64,000 nt of DNA from Paenibacillus sp. CC-CFT747. GTDB lineage: Bacteria > Bacillota > Bacilli > Paenibacillales > NBRC-103111. A model generated the notes under the pieces. It saw only the letters and a list, made by a program, of their open reading frames with translations. It had not been told where the DNA came from and searched no databases. The position numbers and the translations under genes are program-made. Shown in pieces: positions 44,555 through 53,798 of the stretch; position 1 is the stretch's first letter, and each line of letters begins with the position of its first letter. The stretch spans positions 1,868,501 to 1,932,500 of the forward strand of contig CP106741.1 of the NCBI GenBank assembly GCA_030323305.1, in the 5' to 3' direction.

Positions 44555-45308
44555 AGCTCACCACTTCCTTAGCTAACTCCATATAGACTTCCGCCCCTTT
44601 GGAACGGGGATCGTAAGTGATGATGGATTGACCATGGCTCGGTGCCTCGCTTAACCGTACATTCCGGGGAATGATGGTCTGGTATACCTTCTGCTGAAAA
44701 TACTTTTTGACTTCCTCGATGACCTGGATGCCCAGGTTCGTTCTCGCATCGAACATCGTCAGCAGAACCCCTTCAATTTGAAGGCCGGTGTTTAAATGCT
44801 TCTGGACGAGACGAACCGTATTCAACAGCTGGCTCAGCCCTTCCAAAGCGTAATATTCGCATTGAATCGGAATGATCACCGAATCGGCGGCTGTCAAAGA
44901 ATTGACGGTCAGCATCCCGAGAGAAGGCGGACAATCAATCAGTATGTAGTCGAACCGGTCTTTGACCAGCTGAAGCGACTTTTTGAGTCGTACCTCCCGG
45001 GAAATGGTCGGCACCAGCTCGATTTCGGCCCCCGCCAGCTGGATGGTAGCCGGGATGATTTTCAAGTTGGGCAGGTTCGTGTCCATAATGGCATCTTTGG
45101 GATGAACATCATTGATGATAATATCATAAATGCAGTAAGCCACATCGGCTTTGTTAATGCCGACACCGCTCGTTGTATTCCCCTGCGGATCAATATCCAC
45201 CAGAAGAACCTTCTTGCCTAGTGCGCTCAGAGAGGCCCCGAGGTTTACGGAGGTGGTGGTTTTGCCTACTCCACCCTTCTGATTGGTAACCGCGATCGTT
45301 TTAGCCAA
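44547..45308 (-). CDS. parA: Chromosome partitioning ATPase ParA (Soj)
   Basis: 253 residues. Deviant Walker A NQKGGVGKTTTSVNLGASL at about 8-26, Walker A' DIDPQGNTTSGVG, Walker B FDYILIDCPPSLGMLT. Dimerises with ATP, binds DNA, and in its monomer state inhibits DnaA. First gene of parA-parB. Preceded by the gap with two repeat copies and followed with overlap by parB. Intact. Confidence 0.97.
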   Translation of the reverse strand: MAKTIAVTNQKGGVGKTTTSVNLGASLSALGKKVLLVDIDPQGNTTSGVGINKADVAYCIYDIIINDVHPKDAIMDTNLPNLKIIPATIQLAGAEIELVPTISREVRLKKSLQLVKDRFDYILIDCPPSLGMLTVNSLTAADSVIIPIQCEYYALEGLSQLLNTVRLVQKHLNTGLQIEGVLLTMFDARTNLGIQVIEEVKKYFQQKVYQTIIPRNVRLSEAPSHGQSIITYDPRSKGAEVYMELAKEVVSYE

Positions 45309-45367
45309 GCCTAATCACCTCAATCACCTTAGCTTCCGCTGGTTCGTAAGCGGCCCAAGGATATACA

Positions 45368-45463
45368 TAATGCCTTATCCGGTAACTTTGTCTGCGGGAT
45401 AACCGCTGTATGGGCACGAAAATCATACGGAAAGCAGAACTTTATTTGCAGAAAGGGCAATAA
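45368..45463 (+). repeat. ~95-bp inverted-end element, copy 1
   Basis: TAATGCCTTATCCGGTAAC at the left, then TTTGTCTGCGGGATAACCG and GGAAAGCAGAAC as in copy 2. The right end (GAAAGGGCAATA) is a degenerate form of GGATAAGGCACTA. Same orientation and length as copies 2 and 3. Lies in the 384-base gap between parA and noc, which has no gene. Confidence 0.7.
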
Positions 45464-45564
45464 AATCCCGACTACCCCACCGGCCTATCCTGGTGGAATG
45501 CTTTTTCGGTTCTACCCCACGGCAAGCCGAAGGTCAAGCCCTCATCCGAAACCGGAATGACGTT

Positions 45565-45594
45565 TTCAAAAAAACGGCTGTCGCCGCAACCGTC
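45565..45594 (-). terminator. Probable terminator of noc
   Basis: On the minus strand ACGGTTG / CAGCCGT (one mismatch) is followed by seven T. About 100 bases past the noc stop, after a repeat copy. Confidence 0.55.
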
Positions 45595-45595
45595 T

Positions 45596-45690
45596 ATTGC
45601 CTTATCCGGTAACCTTATTGGCGGGATAACCTCCCTCTGCGCACGAGAAACAAAAGGAAAGCAGAACAACACTCACGGATAAGGCACTAT
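45596..45690 (+). repeat. ~95-bp inverted-end element, copy 2
   Basis: ATTGCCTTATCCG at the left and CGGATAAGGCACTAT at the right are inverted. The interior aligns base for base with copy 3 over its whole length (about 65-70% identical by eye). Ends two bases before the noc stop codon. Confidence 0.75.
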
Positions 45691-45692
45691 GG

Positions 45693-46511
45693 TTATTTTC
45701 TTTTGGGTATCGAAATGACAATCTCGTAATGATCCTCGTAATCCTGTTCCTTCGTCTTAATGGACATGCCGGAATTCGAGATCATATCAACCGATTGACG
45801 TATGGTATTCAAGGCAAGGCGCACATCCTTGGAGAAGGAAACCCTCTTCTGCTTCTTGAGCTTGTCCGACTCCTTGTAGAACTGCACCCGTGCTTCGGTC
45901 TGTTTCACGTTCAGCTCTTTGGTGAGGATATCGTTCAAGACCTTTATTTGAAGCTCCTCATTATCCAGGGAAAGTAAGGCGCGGGCATGACGCTCCGTGA
46001 TCTGCCGTTCCATCAAGGCGTTTTTGACGGGCTCGCTCAGCTGAAGCAGCCTGATTTTGTTAGCGATTGTCGACTGGCTTTTGCCGAGCCTCTGGGCCAG
46101 GCTTTCCTGGGTCAGTTGATGAAGTTCCATCAGCTTCTGGTAAGCGATGGCTTCTTCAACGGCGGTAAGACCCTCCCTCTGCAAATTTTCAATGAGGGCT
46201 ATGGATGCCGCTTGGGCGTCATTGAAGTCGCGGATAATGGCGGGAATGGTTTCATTTCCCAATTTTTTAACAGCGCGAAAACGCCGTTCTCCTGCAATGA
46301 TTTCATAACGGCCGTTGCGCATACGAACCACAATCGGCTGGATCACGCCATGGGTTTTAATCGTTTGCAGAAGCTCATCGATCCGCTCTTCATCGAAAAT
46401 GGTCCGGGGCTGGTAAGGGCTAGGGGTGATCTCCTGGACTGGTAAATTTCTAACCTCATCCGCCGCCGGCTTTTCCGACAACCCAAACAGTTTTGAAAAT
46501 TGTTCTTTCAT
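45693..46511 (-). CDS. noc: Nucleoid occlusion protein Noc
   Basis: 272 residues, ParB paralogue. N-terminal amphipathic membrane-binding start (MKEQFSKLFGL), CTPase boxes ITPSPYQPRTIF and YEIIAGERRFRAVKKLG, ENLQREGLTAVEEA, and helix-turn-helix LTQESLAQRLGKSQSTIANKIRLLQL. The N-terminal helix and place between rsmG and parA mark it as Noc rather than a second ParB. Blocks FtsZ assembly over the nucleoid. The open frame reaches 46526 (GTG), but the Noc start fits 46511, with AGGTGG upstream. Confidence 0.92.
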   Translation of the reverse strand: MKEQFSKLFGLSEKPAADEVRNLPVQEITPSPYQPRTIFDEERIDELLQTIKTHGVIQPIVVRMRNGRYEIIAGERRFRAVKKLGNETIPAIIRDFNDAQAASIALIENLQREGLTAVEEAIAYQKLMELHQLTQESLAQRLGKSQSTIANKIRLLQLSEPVKNALMERQITERHARALLSLDNEELQIKVLNDILTKELNVKQTEARVQFYKESDKLKKQKRVSFSKDVRLALNTIRQSVDMISNSGMSIKTKEQDYEDHYEIVISIPKRK

Positions 46512-46526
46512 ATGAGCTATAACCAC

Positions 46527-46983
46527 CTAACCTGTTTACATAGGAATGGCATAGAACAGACTTTGCCTCACACCATCTACTAATCTAGCGTTTGCCCGAT
46601 AGGTTTGTTGACCCCATACTCAAGAAACGCGAAAACCCAACTGAAGCAGATGGAATTCCGCCCGGCCGATAATCCAACAGCGAACCATCGGATAAACAAC
46701 GGGCCATCCCCTGCTTGCTAGTTGATCTCTTCTCGCATAGGCAAAGCAGCAACAGCCATTTCGCACGGCGCGCTGTTCCCAGCATGCACGGAATTCTGTT
46801 GGTCTCCCAACATACAGCCGCACCTTTGACGCAGATAAAATCCAGCGAACCTAGGCTGCGGACAAAGTCCCTACTGCTAGCCTGTACTACCAGTTTAACA
46901 CAACCTAGCCCCATTCGCTCTTCTTTAAATTTCGACAACGCTTCCGCGTTTCCCTCCCAAAATTTCAAGAAAAATGTGACAGT
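46527..46983. other. Non-coding gap between noc and parS/repeat
   Basis: No ORF here has a ribosome binding site and protein-like composition. The long minus-strand frame 46585-47091 runs through the parS site and repeat copy 3 and is Cys/Trp-rich, so I judge it spurious. I see no promoter or RNA I can support. Confidence 0.6.
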
Positions 46984-46999
46984 TGTTCCACGTGAAACA
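46984..46999. promoter_or_regulatory. parS site in the noc-rsmG gap
   Basis: Perfect TGTTCCACGTGAAACA. Second parS of the window, 2.9 kb from the first, 14 bases before repeat copy 3. Confidence 0.97.
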
Positions 47000-47012
47000 G
47001 ACCAGGAGGCAA

Positions 47013-47109
47013 CTAGTGCCTCATCCGGTAACATTCTTGGTGAAGAAATCTCTGTATGCACACGAGATTCAATTGGAAAGCATAACAACATTCAAGGATA
47101 AGGTACTAG
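47013..47109 (+). repeat. ~95-bp inverted-end element, copy 3
   Basis: Ends CTAGTGCCTCATCC and GGATAAGGTACTAG form 14-bp inverted repeats with two mismatches. The interior follows copy 2 (GGTAAC-TT-TTGG...GCACACGAGA...GGAAAGCATAACAACA). It lies between parS and the rsmG stop. Confidence 0.78.
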
Positions 47110-47122
47110 AGGAGCGGTGTTT

Positions 47123-47826
47123 TCAATGGAGTACCCGGTTTTCTTGGATATTTCCGGGGGTGTCCGCTATTTTGCGGATCAAGAGAATATGCCGTTCGGC
47201 TTGCTCTACCGGAAGCGTCAGCCGGTGGTCCCCCATCCATTCTCCCTTGAGCTCCTTTATACTGAACCGGGCTTCTTGAATTTCGCCGGAAGGATCCGAT
47301 CCTTTCATGGCTGCAAACAAGCCGCCCTTCCGGACAAAGGGAAGGCAAAATTCATTGAGGACATTCAGCCGGGCCACCGCCCTTGCCGTGACCAGGTCAT
47401 AGCAGTCCCGGTGCTCCGGCTGGCGGGATACCTCCTCCGCCCTCCCGTGAATGCACTGGACATTCTCCAATCCCAATTCCTTGACCAGATGCGTAAGAAA
47501 TCCGATTCGCTTGTTGAGGGAATCGACGATGGTCACCTGCAGATGCGGGAACATGATTTTGAGCGGGATGCTCGGAAACCCAGCCCCTGACCCGATATCC
47601 GCGAGACGTGAAACCTCACCAAGAGGCACATAAAAAGACAGAGATAACGAGTCGAAGAAGTGCTTGAGGTACACCTGCTCGAGCTCCGTTATCCCGGTCA
47701 AATTCATTTTTCATTCCAGGAGACCAGCTCGCGATAATAGATCGCGAACTGCTCCAATTGACGGTCGTTAACCGTTATCTGATGATCGGCGAGCAGGGAA
47801 ACGAGCAACTGTTCCGCGCTGTTCAT
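47123..47826 (-). CDS. rsmG: 16S rRNA (guanine527-N7)-methyltransferase RsmG (one-base frameshift)
   Basis: About 234 residues after repair. N-terminal helices MNSAEQLLVSLLADHQITVNDRQLEQFAIYYRELVSWNEKMNLT; SAM site LADIGSGAGFPSIPLKI; VTARAVARL; the end GRHRLTLP-type segment. Methylates G527 in 16S rRNA; loss gives low-level streptomycin resistance. The frame breaks in AAAAA near 47707 (WNEK then stop); a sixth A restores NEKMNLT. Starts 4 bases after the mnmG stop. Confidence 0.94.
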
Positions 47827-47829
47827 TGC

Positions 47830-49717
47830 TTACGCCCTCGACGCCGTTACTTTGTTATAATGCTCCAGGTACACGAGGAGAATGGAAATATCCGCGGGGA
47901 AACCCCCGAAATCCGGGAAGCCTGCCCGATCGAGATCGGACGAATCTTCGCGAGCTTCTGCTTGGCCTCGGTGGCGATGCCATGGATCTCTTCGTAGACG
48001 ATATCGTCCGGAATTTTTTCTGCTCCATCTTCTTCAGCCGCTCCACTTGGGCAAGCTGCTTCTCGATATAACCGGCATACTTCACCTGGATTTCAACCTG
48101 CTCCTTCATCTCGGGTGACAGCTCATTGGGAGACGGAGAGATCGATTCCAGATGAGCGTACGTGATTTCCGGTCTTCTAAGAAGAGAAAGCAGATCGACC
48201 GCATTGTTCAGCACGACGCTGCCCGCATCGGTCAGCATTTGCTGGACGTTCGCCTCCGGACGGGCCTTGGTCGTCTTCATCCGTTCGATTTCCTGCTCGA
48301 CCATGGCTTTCTTGTGTAGGAATTTCTGGTAGCGTTCCTCGCTGATCAGGCCAATTTCATAACCTGTCGGGGTCAGCCTCAGGTCGGCATTGTCATGACG
48401 GAGCAGCAGACGGTATTCCGCACGGGAAGTGAGAAGCCGGTACGGCTCGTTCGTTCCTTTGGTCACGAGGTCGTCGATCAGCACGCCGATGTAGCCCTCC
48501 GACCGGTCCAGAATGACCGGTTCCTTCTTCTGTACCTTGCAGGCCGCATTGATTCCGGCCATGATGCCTTGGCCGGCGGCTTCCTCGTAGCCGGAGGTTC
48601 CGTTGATCTGTCCCGCCGTGAAGAGGGAATCGATGAGCTTCGTTTCTAGCGTTGGCTTGAGCTGCGTCGGAATGACGGCGTCGTATTCAATGGCATAGCC
48701 CGTCCGCATCATCTCCACTTTCTCCAAGCCGGGAATGGAACGGAGAATGTTCAGCTGCACGTCCTCCGGCATGCTCGTCGAAAGGCCCTGCACGTAGTAC
48801 TCGGACGTGTGGCGCCCTTCCGGCTCAAGAAAGATTTGATGCTTCGGTTTGTCCGCGAAGCGCACGATTTTATCCTCAATGGACGGACAGTAGCGCGGTC
48901 CCGTTCCTTCAATCACTCCTGAGAACATGGGCGCCCGGTGAAGGTTGCTGTTGATGATCTCATGCGTCTTCTCGGACGTATAAGTCAGCCAGCAAGGAAT
49001 TTGGTTCGGCACTTCTTCGGTGGTTTCATAGGAGAAGAATTTAGGCTCCTCATCGCCCGGCTGGATCTCCGTTTTGCTGAAATCGATCGTATCTCCATGC
49101 ACCCGGGGAGGCGTTCCCGTTTTGAACCGGACGAGCTCAAGCCCCAGGCTGCGCAGGTTCTCGGACAGCTTGACGGAAGGCTGCTGGTTGTTCGGGCCGC
49201 TCTCATACATGAGCTCGCCCATAATGACCTTCCCGCGCAAATACGTTCCCGTTGTCAGGACGACGGCTTTCGCCATATAGCGCGCGCCGGTCTTCGTGAC
49301 GACTCCTTTGCAGACGCCGTCCTCGACAATAAGCTCCTCGACCATCCCTTGACGAAGGGTCAAGTTCTCGGTCCTCTCAATCGTTTCCTTCATTGTATGC
49401 TGGTACAGAAACTTGTCGGCTTGGGCGCGCAGCGCGTGAACCGCCGGCCCTTTACCTGTATTCAGCATGCGCATCTGGATATAGGTTTTGTCGATGTTGC
49501 GTCCCATTTCACCGCCGAGCGCGTCGATTTCCCTCACGACATGCCCTTTGGCCGGGCCCCCTACCGACGGGTTGCACGGCATAAACGCCACCATATCCAA
49601 GTTAATCGTAAGCAGCAGCGTCGAGCAGCCCATCCGGGCCGAAGCCAGAGCCGACTCGCATCCGGCATGTCCCGCACCAATGACGATAACGTCGTAGTCA
49701 CCGGCAGCATATCCCAT
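47830..49717 (-). CDS. mnmG: tRNA uridine-5-carboxymethylaminomethyl enzyme MnmG (GidA), two frameshifts
   Basis: About 629 residues after repair. FAD-binding N-terminus [44 protein letters not shown] segment, [31 protein letters not shown] and the C-terminal helical domain. With MnmE it modifies U34 of several tRNAs. Two missing bases near the 3' end: in AAAAAA near 48018 ([29 protein letters not shown]) and in CCCC near 47898 ([25 protein letters not shown]). GGAGGG precedes the ATG at 49717. Confidence 0.95.
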
Positions 49718-49738
49718 TATTAATCCCTCCATTAAGCC

Positions 49739-51114
49739 TTACTTGCCCAAGCAGAACTGGCTGAAAATTTGATCGATCAACGAGTCGCCCACGGAATCCC
49801 CGATGATCTCGCCCAGGTCTTCCCATGCGTTGCGGATGTCGATCTGAATCATGTCGATCGGAACATAGGCTTCCGTAGCCTGTCTCGCCTCTTCCAGCGA
49901 GGCAAGCGATCGTTTCAGCAGGTGAATATGCCGGGCGTTGCTCACATAAGTAAAATCGTTCGTTTCCAAATTCCCGCTGAAGAAAATATGGGAAATGGCT
50001 TTTTCCAGGGATTCCATCCCTTCGTTCTCCAGTACCGACATCGGCACGACCCGTTCCATCGGCATGGCATCATATATCGGCTGCAGATCCAGCTTTTGCG
50101 GCAGATCTGTTTTGTTCAGAATGACGATGACCTGGCGGTCCTTGATTTGCTCAAGAAGCTCCGACTCATCTTGATGCAGCTCTTCGTTATAGTTGAGAAC
50201 GAGCAGAATCAAATCCGCCTCTCCTACGGCGCTTCGGGATCGTTCGACCCCTATCCGCTCCACCAAATCGACGGTTTCCCTAATTCCTGCCGTATCCAGC
50301 AGTTTTAGGGGATCCCGTTAATCGTAACATACTCCTCTATCACATCTCTAGTGGTTCCCGGAATATCGGTCACAATCGCCCGGTTTTCCTGAGCCAGCGC
50401 ATTAAGGAGAGAGGATTTCCCTACGTTCGGCCGTCCGACGATCGCCGTCACGATGCCTTCGCGGATTATCTTCCCCTGGTTAGCCGATTTCAGCAAATCC
50501 TGTACCTCCCGGATCGCGAGGTCGCATTTCTCTTTAATGAAGGAATTCGTCATTTCCTCCACGTCATGCTCCGGGTAATCGATGTTCACTTCAATATGGG
50601 CCATCAGTTCGACTAGCTTATGCCGGAGGGCTTGGATCCGCTTCGACAGAACCCCTTCCACCTGCTTCAACGCAATCTTGAAGGCCCGGTCCGACTTCGC
50701 CCGAATCAAATCGATGACCGCTTCCGCCTGCGACAAATCAATCCGTCCGTTCAGGAACGCCCTCTTCGTGAATTCCCCGGGTTCGGCGAGGCGGATCCCG
50801 GTGGTGAGCAGCAGATCGAGCACTTTTTTGACCGAGACGAGGCCGCCATGGCAGCCGATCTCCACCACATCCTCCATGGTAAAAGACCGCGGCGCCCGCA
50901 TCACGGTGACGAGAACCTCCTCCAGCCTTTCCCCATTTTCGGGGTCGCGGATGTAGCCGTAGGTGACCGTATGGCTGGCCGCTTGGGTCAGCTTTCCCTT
51001 CGAAGAAAAAATGCGGTCCGTCCCCTCGATCGCGTCGGGTCCGCTCACCCGGATGATCGAGATGCCTCCTTCCCCCATCGGAGTGGAAATCGCCGCTATC
51101 GTGTCCGTTATCAT
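49739..51114 (-). CDS. mnmE: tRNA modification GTPase MnmE (TrmE), one-base frameshift
   Basis: About 458 residues after repair. N-terminal formyl-THF domain ([22 protein letters not shown]), helical domain, and inserted G domain with P loop [13 protein letters not shown], switch [18 protein letters not shown]-terminal FCLGK is the C-x-G-K catalytic end. The frame breaks at TAA in ATCCCCTAA near 50307-50318. A fifth C gives [18 protein letters not shown], restoring the G3 motif. Works with MnmG on tRNA U34. Confidence 0.95.
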
Positions 51115-51249
51115 GGTTGTCCCTCCACTCTCTTCCTTTATAGTCAGTATAGCTGTTTCGGATTCGGGATATCCCCGTACCGCCCCAAGGATACTCTTTC
51201 GCTACATTCAAAAAACGCAATGACCCGAAAGTCATTGCGCGTGATATGA

Positions 51250-51867
51250 TCAACGTAATGCAATTACTACCCTTCGATTCGGTTCGTCCCCTTTGCTGTA
51301 AGTCTTCACCGTCGAATGGTTTTGCAGCTGGGCATGAATGATTTTACGTTCCTGCGGGGGCATCGGTTCCAGAATGACTTCCTTCTTGGTTTTGATCACC
51401 CGGGAGGCAAGCCTCAACGACAGGTCCTCTAACGTCTTACGGCGGCGGTCACGGAAATTTTCCGCGTCCAGCACGATTTTGACAGGTCGGGAAGAGTAAC
51501 GGTTCGCCACGATATTGACGAGATACTGCAAAGAGTCGAGCGTCTGCCCGCGGCGTCCGATCAGAATGCCGAGCTCGGGACCCGTCAGGTTATACAGGAT
51601 TTCATCCTTCGTCACCTGCTTGTCCACCTGGACGTCAAGCGGAATGGCTCCGATGACCTCCTGCAGAAACTCGAGCGCTGTCTCTTCGGCATCCGGGATT
51701 TTCTCCAGCTCGACCTTCGCTTCCCGGGTTCCGATGAGACCGAACAAGCCTTTGGACGGCTGCTCGAGCACTTCAACCTTCACCCGGTCCTCCGTAGTGT
51801 TCCACTGGGCCAAGCCCCTCTTGACCGCTTCTTCAATCGTCTTCGCCGTGACTACAATCTTCTTCAT
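51250..51867 (-). CDS. jag: RNA-binding protein Jag / KhpB
   Basis: 205 residues with the Jag N-terminal domain (VVTAKTIEEAVKRGLAQWNTTEDRVKVEVLEQPSKGLFGLIGTREAKV), KH domain (ELGILIGRRGQTLDSLQYLVNIVANR) and R3H domain (RKTLEDLSLRLASRVIKTKKEVILEPMPPQERKIIHAQLQNHSTVKTYSKGDEPNRRVVI). Single-stranded RNA binder linked to cell elongation and, in Bacilli, sporulation. Follows yidC by 16 bases. Intact. Confidence 0.95.
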   Translation of the reverse strand: MKKIVVTAKTIEEAVKRGLAQWNTTEDRVKVEVLEQPSKGLFGLIGTREAKVELEKIPDAEETALEFLQEVIGAIPLDVQVDKQVTKDEILYNLTGPELGILIGRRGQTLDSLQYLVNIVANRYSSRPVKIVLDAENFRDRRRKTLEDLSLRLASRVIKTKKEVILEPMPPQERKIIHAQLQNHSTVKTYSKGDEPNRRVVIALR

Positions 51868-51883
51868 ACCCCGTTGACCACCC

Positions 51884-52618
51884 CTATTTTTTAGATGGAC
51901 GATAAATCAAGTAGGTTTGAACGACCGTAAACAAGTTGGTGTATACCCAGTAGAGCGGAAGGGCGGAAGCAAAGTTCATCGACATGACGAAAATCAGAAC
52001 AGGCAGCACGAACAGAAGGAAATTCATCTGCGGCATCTGGTTGTTGGTGTTCGTCGCCATCATTACCTTCTGCTGAAGGAACGTCGTGAAGGCGGCCAGC
52101 GCCGGTAGGATATAGAAATGATCCGGCTCCCCAAGCTTCAGCCACAGAAAATCGTGACCCGAAATGTTCGGGTTCCGCATAATGGAGTTATAGAGAGCAA
52201 TCAGTACGGGCATCTGGACGATAAGCGGGAAACAGCCGGCCAGCGGGTTCACCCCATGGGTTTGGAACAACTTCATGGTTTCTTCCTGCTGCTTCTTCGG
52301 ATCGTCCTTGTACTTCTCTTTAAGCTTCTTCATTTCCGGCTGCAGGGCCTGCATCGCCTTCGAGCTCTTGTACTGCTTCAAGGTGAGCGGAAGAATGAGG
52401 AAGCGGACAATCAAGGTAACGGCAAGAATCGACAAGCCGTACTGCCCCCAGAACACTTTAGCGAACCAGTCCAACACATCCGAAAGAGGTCCTACAAAAT
52501 ACCGGTCCCAAATTCCGCTTTCCCGGTTAATGGGATGAGATGCCGGATTGCTGCTGCAGCCGGCGAGCACAAGCATGAGAACGGCCAAAGGCCACAATTT
52601 ATGTAAGCGCCGAATCAA
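51884..52618 (-). CDS. yidC: Membrane protein insertase YidC (SpoIIIJ type)
   Basis: 244 residues. Lipoprotein signal LAVLMLVLAGCSS, then five membrane helices with the YidC core (GLSILAVTLIVRFLILPLTLKQYKSSKAMQALQPEMKKLKEKYKDDPKKQQEETMKLFQTHGVNPLAGCFPLIVQMPVLIALY). Arg in the first core helix (VRFLILP) is the hydrophilic-groove residue. Inserts membrane proteins; the copy linked to jag and rnpA is the SpoIIIJ type. Intact. Confidence 0.96.
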   Translation of the reverse strand: MIRRLHKLWPLAVLMLVLAGCSSNPASHPINRESGIWDRYFVGPLSDVLDWFAKVFWGQYGLSILAVTLIVRFLILPLTLKQYKSSKAMQALQPEMKKLKEKYKDDPKKQQEETMKLFQTHGVNPLAGCFPLIVQMPVLIALYNSIMRNPNISGHDFLWLKLGEPDHFYILPALAAFTTFLQQKVMMATNTNNQMPQMNFLLFVLPVLIFVMSMNFASALPLYWVYTNLFTVVQTYLIYRPSKK

Positions 52619-52711
52619 AATCAGTTTCCTCCCGTGTTCTAAACAAATTTAGGAAATCGTATACATGTCCAAATATACCATAATCGCCCCCACAAAGAAA
52701 CCGAAAGTCGG

Positions 52712-53074
52712 TCACCCTTTTGGGGAGGAGCTTCTGGCCGTCAGCATCGTCGCTTTTTTGAGCACGTGGAGCACGTTCTTCTCCATTTCGCTGTAATCGA
52801 TATCCGCTGCGGGCTTCCGGGCAATGAGGATAAAATCGAACCCCGAGGGGATCCGGTCCTTGTTCAAGCGGACAATTTCCTTCATCATCCGGCGAAGCCG
52901 GTTGCGGACGACGGCGTTGCCGAGCTTCTTGCTGACCGACACGCCGAGCCGGAAGGCCTCGTTCTGAGGACGCGCCATATAATAAAGTACAAACTGCCGG
53001 TTGGCCATCGATTTGCCGTACCGGTATACTTTTTGGAAGTCTTCTTTTTTGGCCAATCGATTTTCTTTATGCAC
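52712..53074 (-). CDS. rnpA: Ribonuclease P protein component
   Basis: 120 residues. MHKENRLAKKEDFQKVYRYGKSMANRQFVLYYM at the start and the RNR signature KLGNAVVRNRLRRMMKEIVRL. Basic cofactor of RNase P RNA in tRNA 5' processing. 93 bases separate it from yidC, and there is no yidD-like gene in between. Downstream of rpmH. Confidence 0.97.
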   Translation of the reverse strand: MHKENRLAKKEDFQKVYRYGKSMANRQFVLYYMARPQNEAFRLGVSVSKKLGNAVVRNRLRRMMKEIVRLNKDRIPSGFDFILIARKPAADIDYSEMEKNVLHVLKKATMLTARSSSPKG

Positions 53075-53162
53075 GGTACCTCTCCGTTCAACGAGATGAA
53101 CCTAACTAGGGCTATCACCAGCGTTGACATTTCTAATAGAAAATAACCGGGTCCATACGTTA

Positions 53163-53192
53163 AAAAGACCACTTTGCAGTGGTCTCTTTTTA
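53163..53192. terminator. Hairpin terminator/attenuator after rpmH
   Basis: AAAAAGACCACT pairs with AGTGGTCTCTTTTT around TTGC. T runs on both sides. It overlaps the rpmH stop codon and may reduce read-through into rnpA. Confidence 0.8.
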
Positions 53193-53324
53193 TGCGGATA
53201 GAACTTTTCTGCCTTTCAAACGGCGGGCTTGGAGGACTTTGCGTCCGTTCTTCGTGCTCATCCGCTTGCGGAAGCCGTGAACCTTCTTGCGCTTCCTAAC
53301 ATTCGGTTTAAATGTTGGTCTCAT
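53191..53324 (-). CDS. rpmH: 50S ribosomal protein L34 (one-base frameshift)
   Basis: [35 protein letters not shown] is unmistakable L34. The frame then meets TGA in CGTTGAAAGG near 53218-53222. One more T gives [11 protein letters not shown] and the standard 44 residues. As L34 is nearly universal and its end is conserved after the break, a sequence error is likely. GGGAGGTG precedes the ATG. First gene of rpmH-rnpA. Confidence 0.93.
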
Positions 53325-53369
53325 CTATTTGCACCTCCCGAGGAATTCCACCTAAAAATACCTCCATCC

Positions 53370-53398
53370 ATTAAATCATTTTCCTAGGCAAAAGTCAA
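53370..53398 (-). promoter_or_regulatory. SigA promoter of rpmH
   Basis: Minus strand TTGACT, 17 bases, TTTAAT, 46 bases before the start codon. Faces away from dnaA. Confidence 0.8.
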
Positions 53399-53429
53399 CC
53401 GCCGATCCGGTCCCGTGAAGCCCTGTGCA

Positions 53430-53798
53430 TAGCTTTCCACAGGCTGTGAAAAATGTGTCGAAATATGAACAAATTATAAACAATACTGACGCCTGTGAAT
53501 AAAAATAGCCAACAGCTTAATGAAATGTGTGGATAAAACCGATAAACTCGTTGAAAACCTACCTTCGTTTTGATATATTAATATTGTTTTCGGTTGTGGA
53601 TAGATGAAAATACCCACCAACTTATTAACAGTCTGTGGATAACATTGTTAACAAATCCAAATTAGTGTGCAAAACGCTGCACTAATTCTTTTATTATTGT
53701 GGATAACAAGGCTTATCGGCAAAAACCTTTATAATTCGACGTGTCTGTTTATTCGGCGCCCTATCGTTGTTTATTTGTTGAAGGAGTGAAAATCTATA
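53430..53798. other. oriC, upstream part: DnaA-box cluster
   Basis: Consensus boxes read TGTGGATAA at 53528-53536, 53634-53642 and 53698-53706. A near-consensus TGTGGATAG lies at 53595-53603, and weaker ones at about 53434 (TTTCCACAG) and 53493 (CTGTGAATA). All strong ones face the same way. The sequence is AT-rich and gene-free between rpmH and dnaA. A TATAAT at 53730-53735 is the likely dnaA -10, close to the last box, which fits DnaA autoregulation. Confidence 0.9.

Noticed and set aside
46585..47091. 168-residue minus-strand frame between noc and rsmG
   Set aside because: Runs through parS and a repeat copy. A similar translation appears from repeat copy 2, showing it derives from the repeat and not from a gene.
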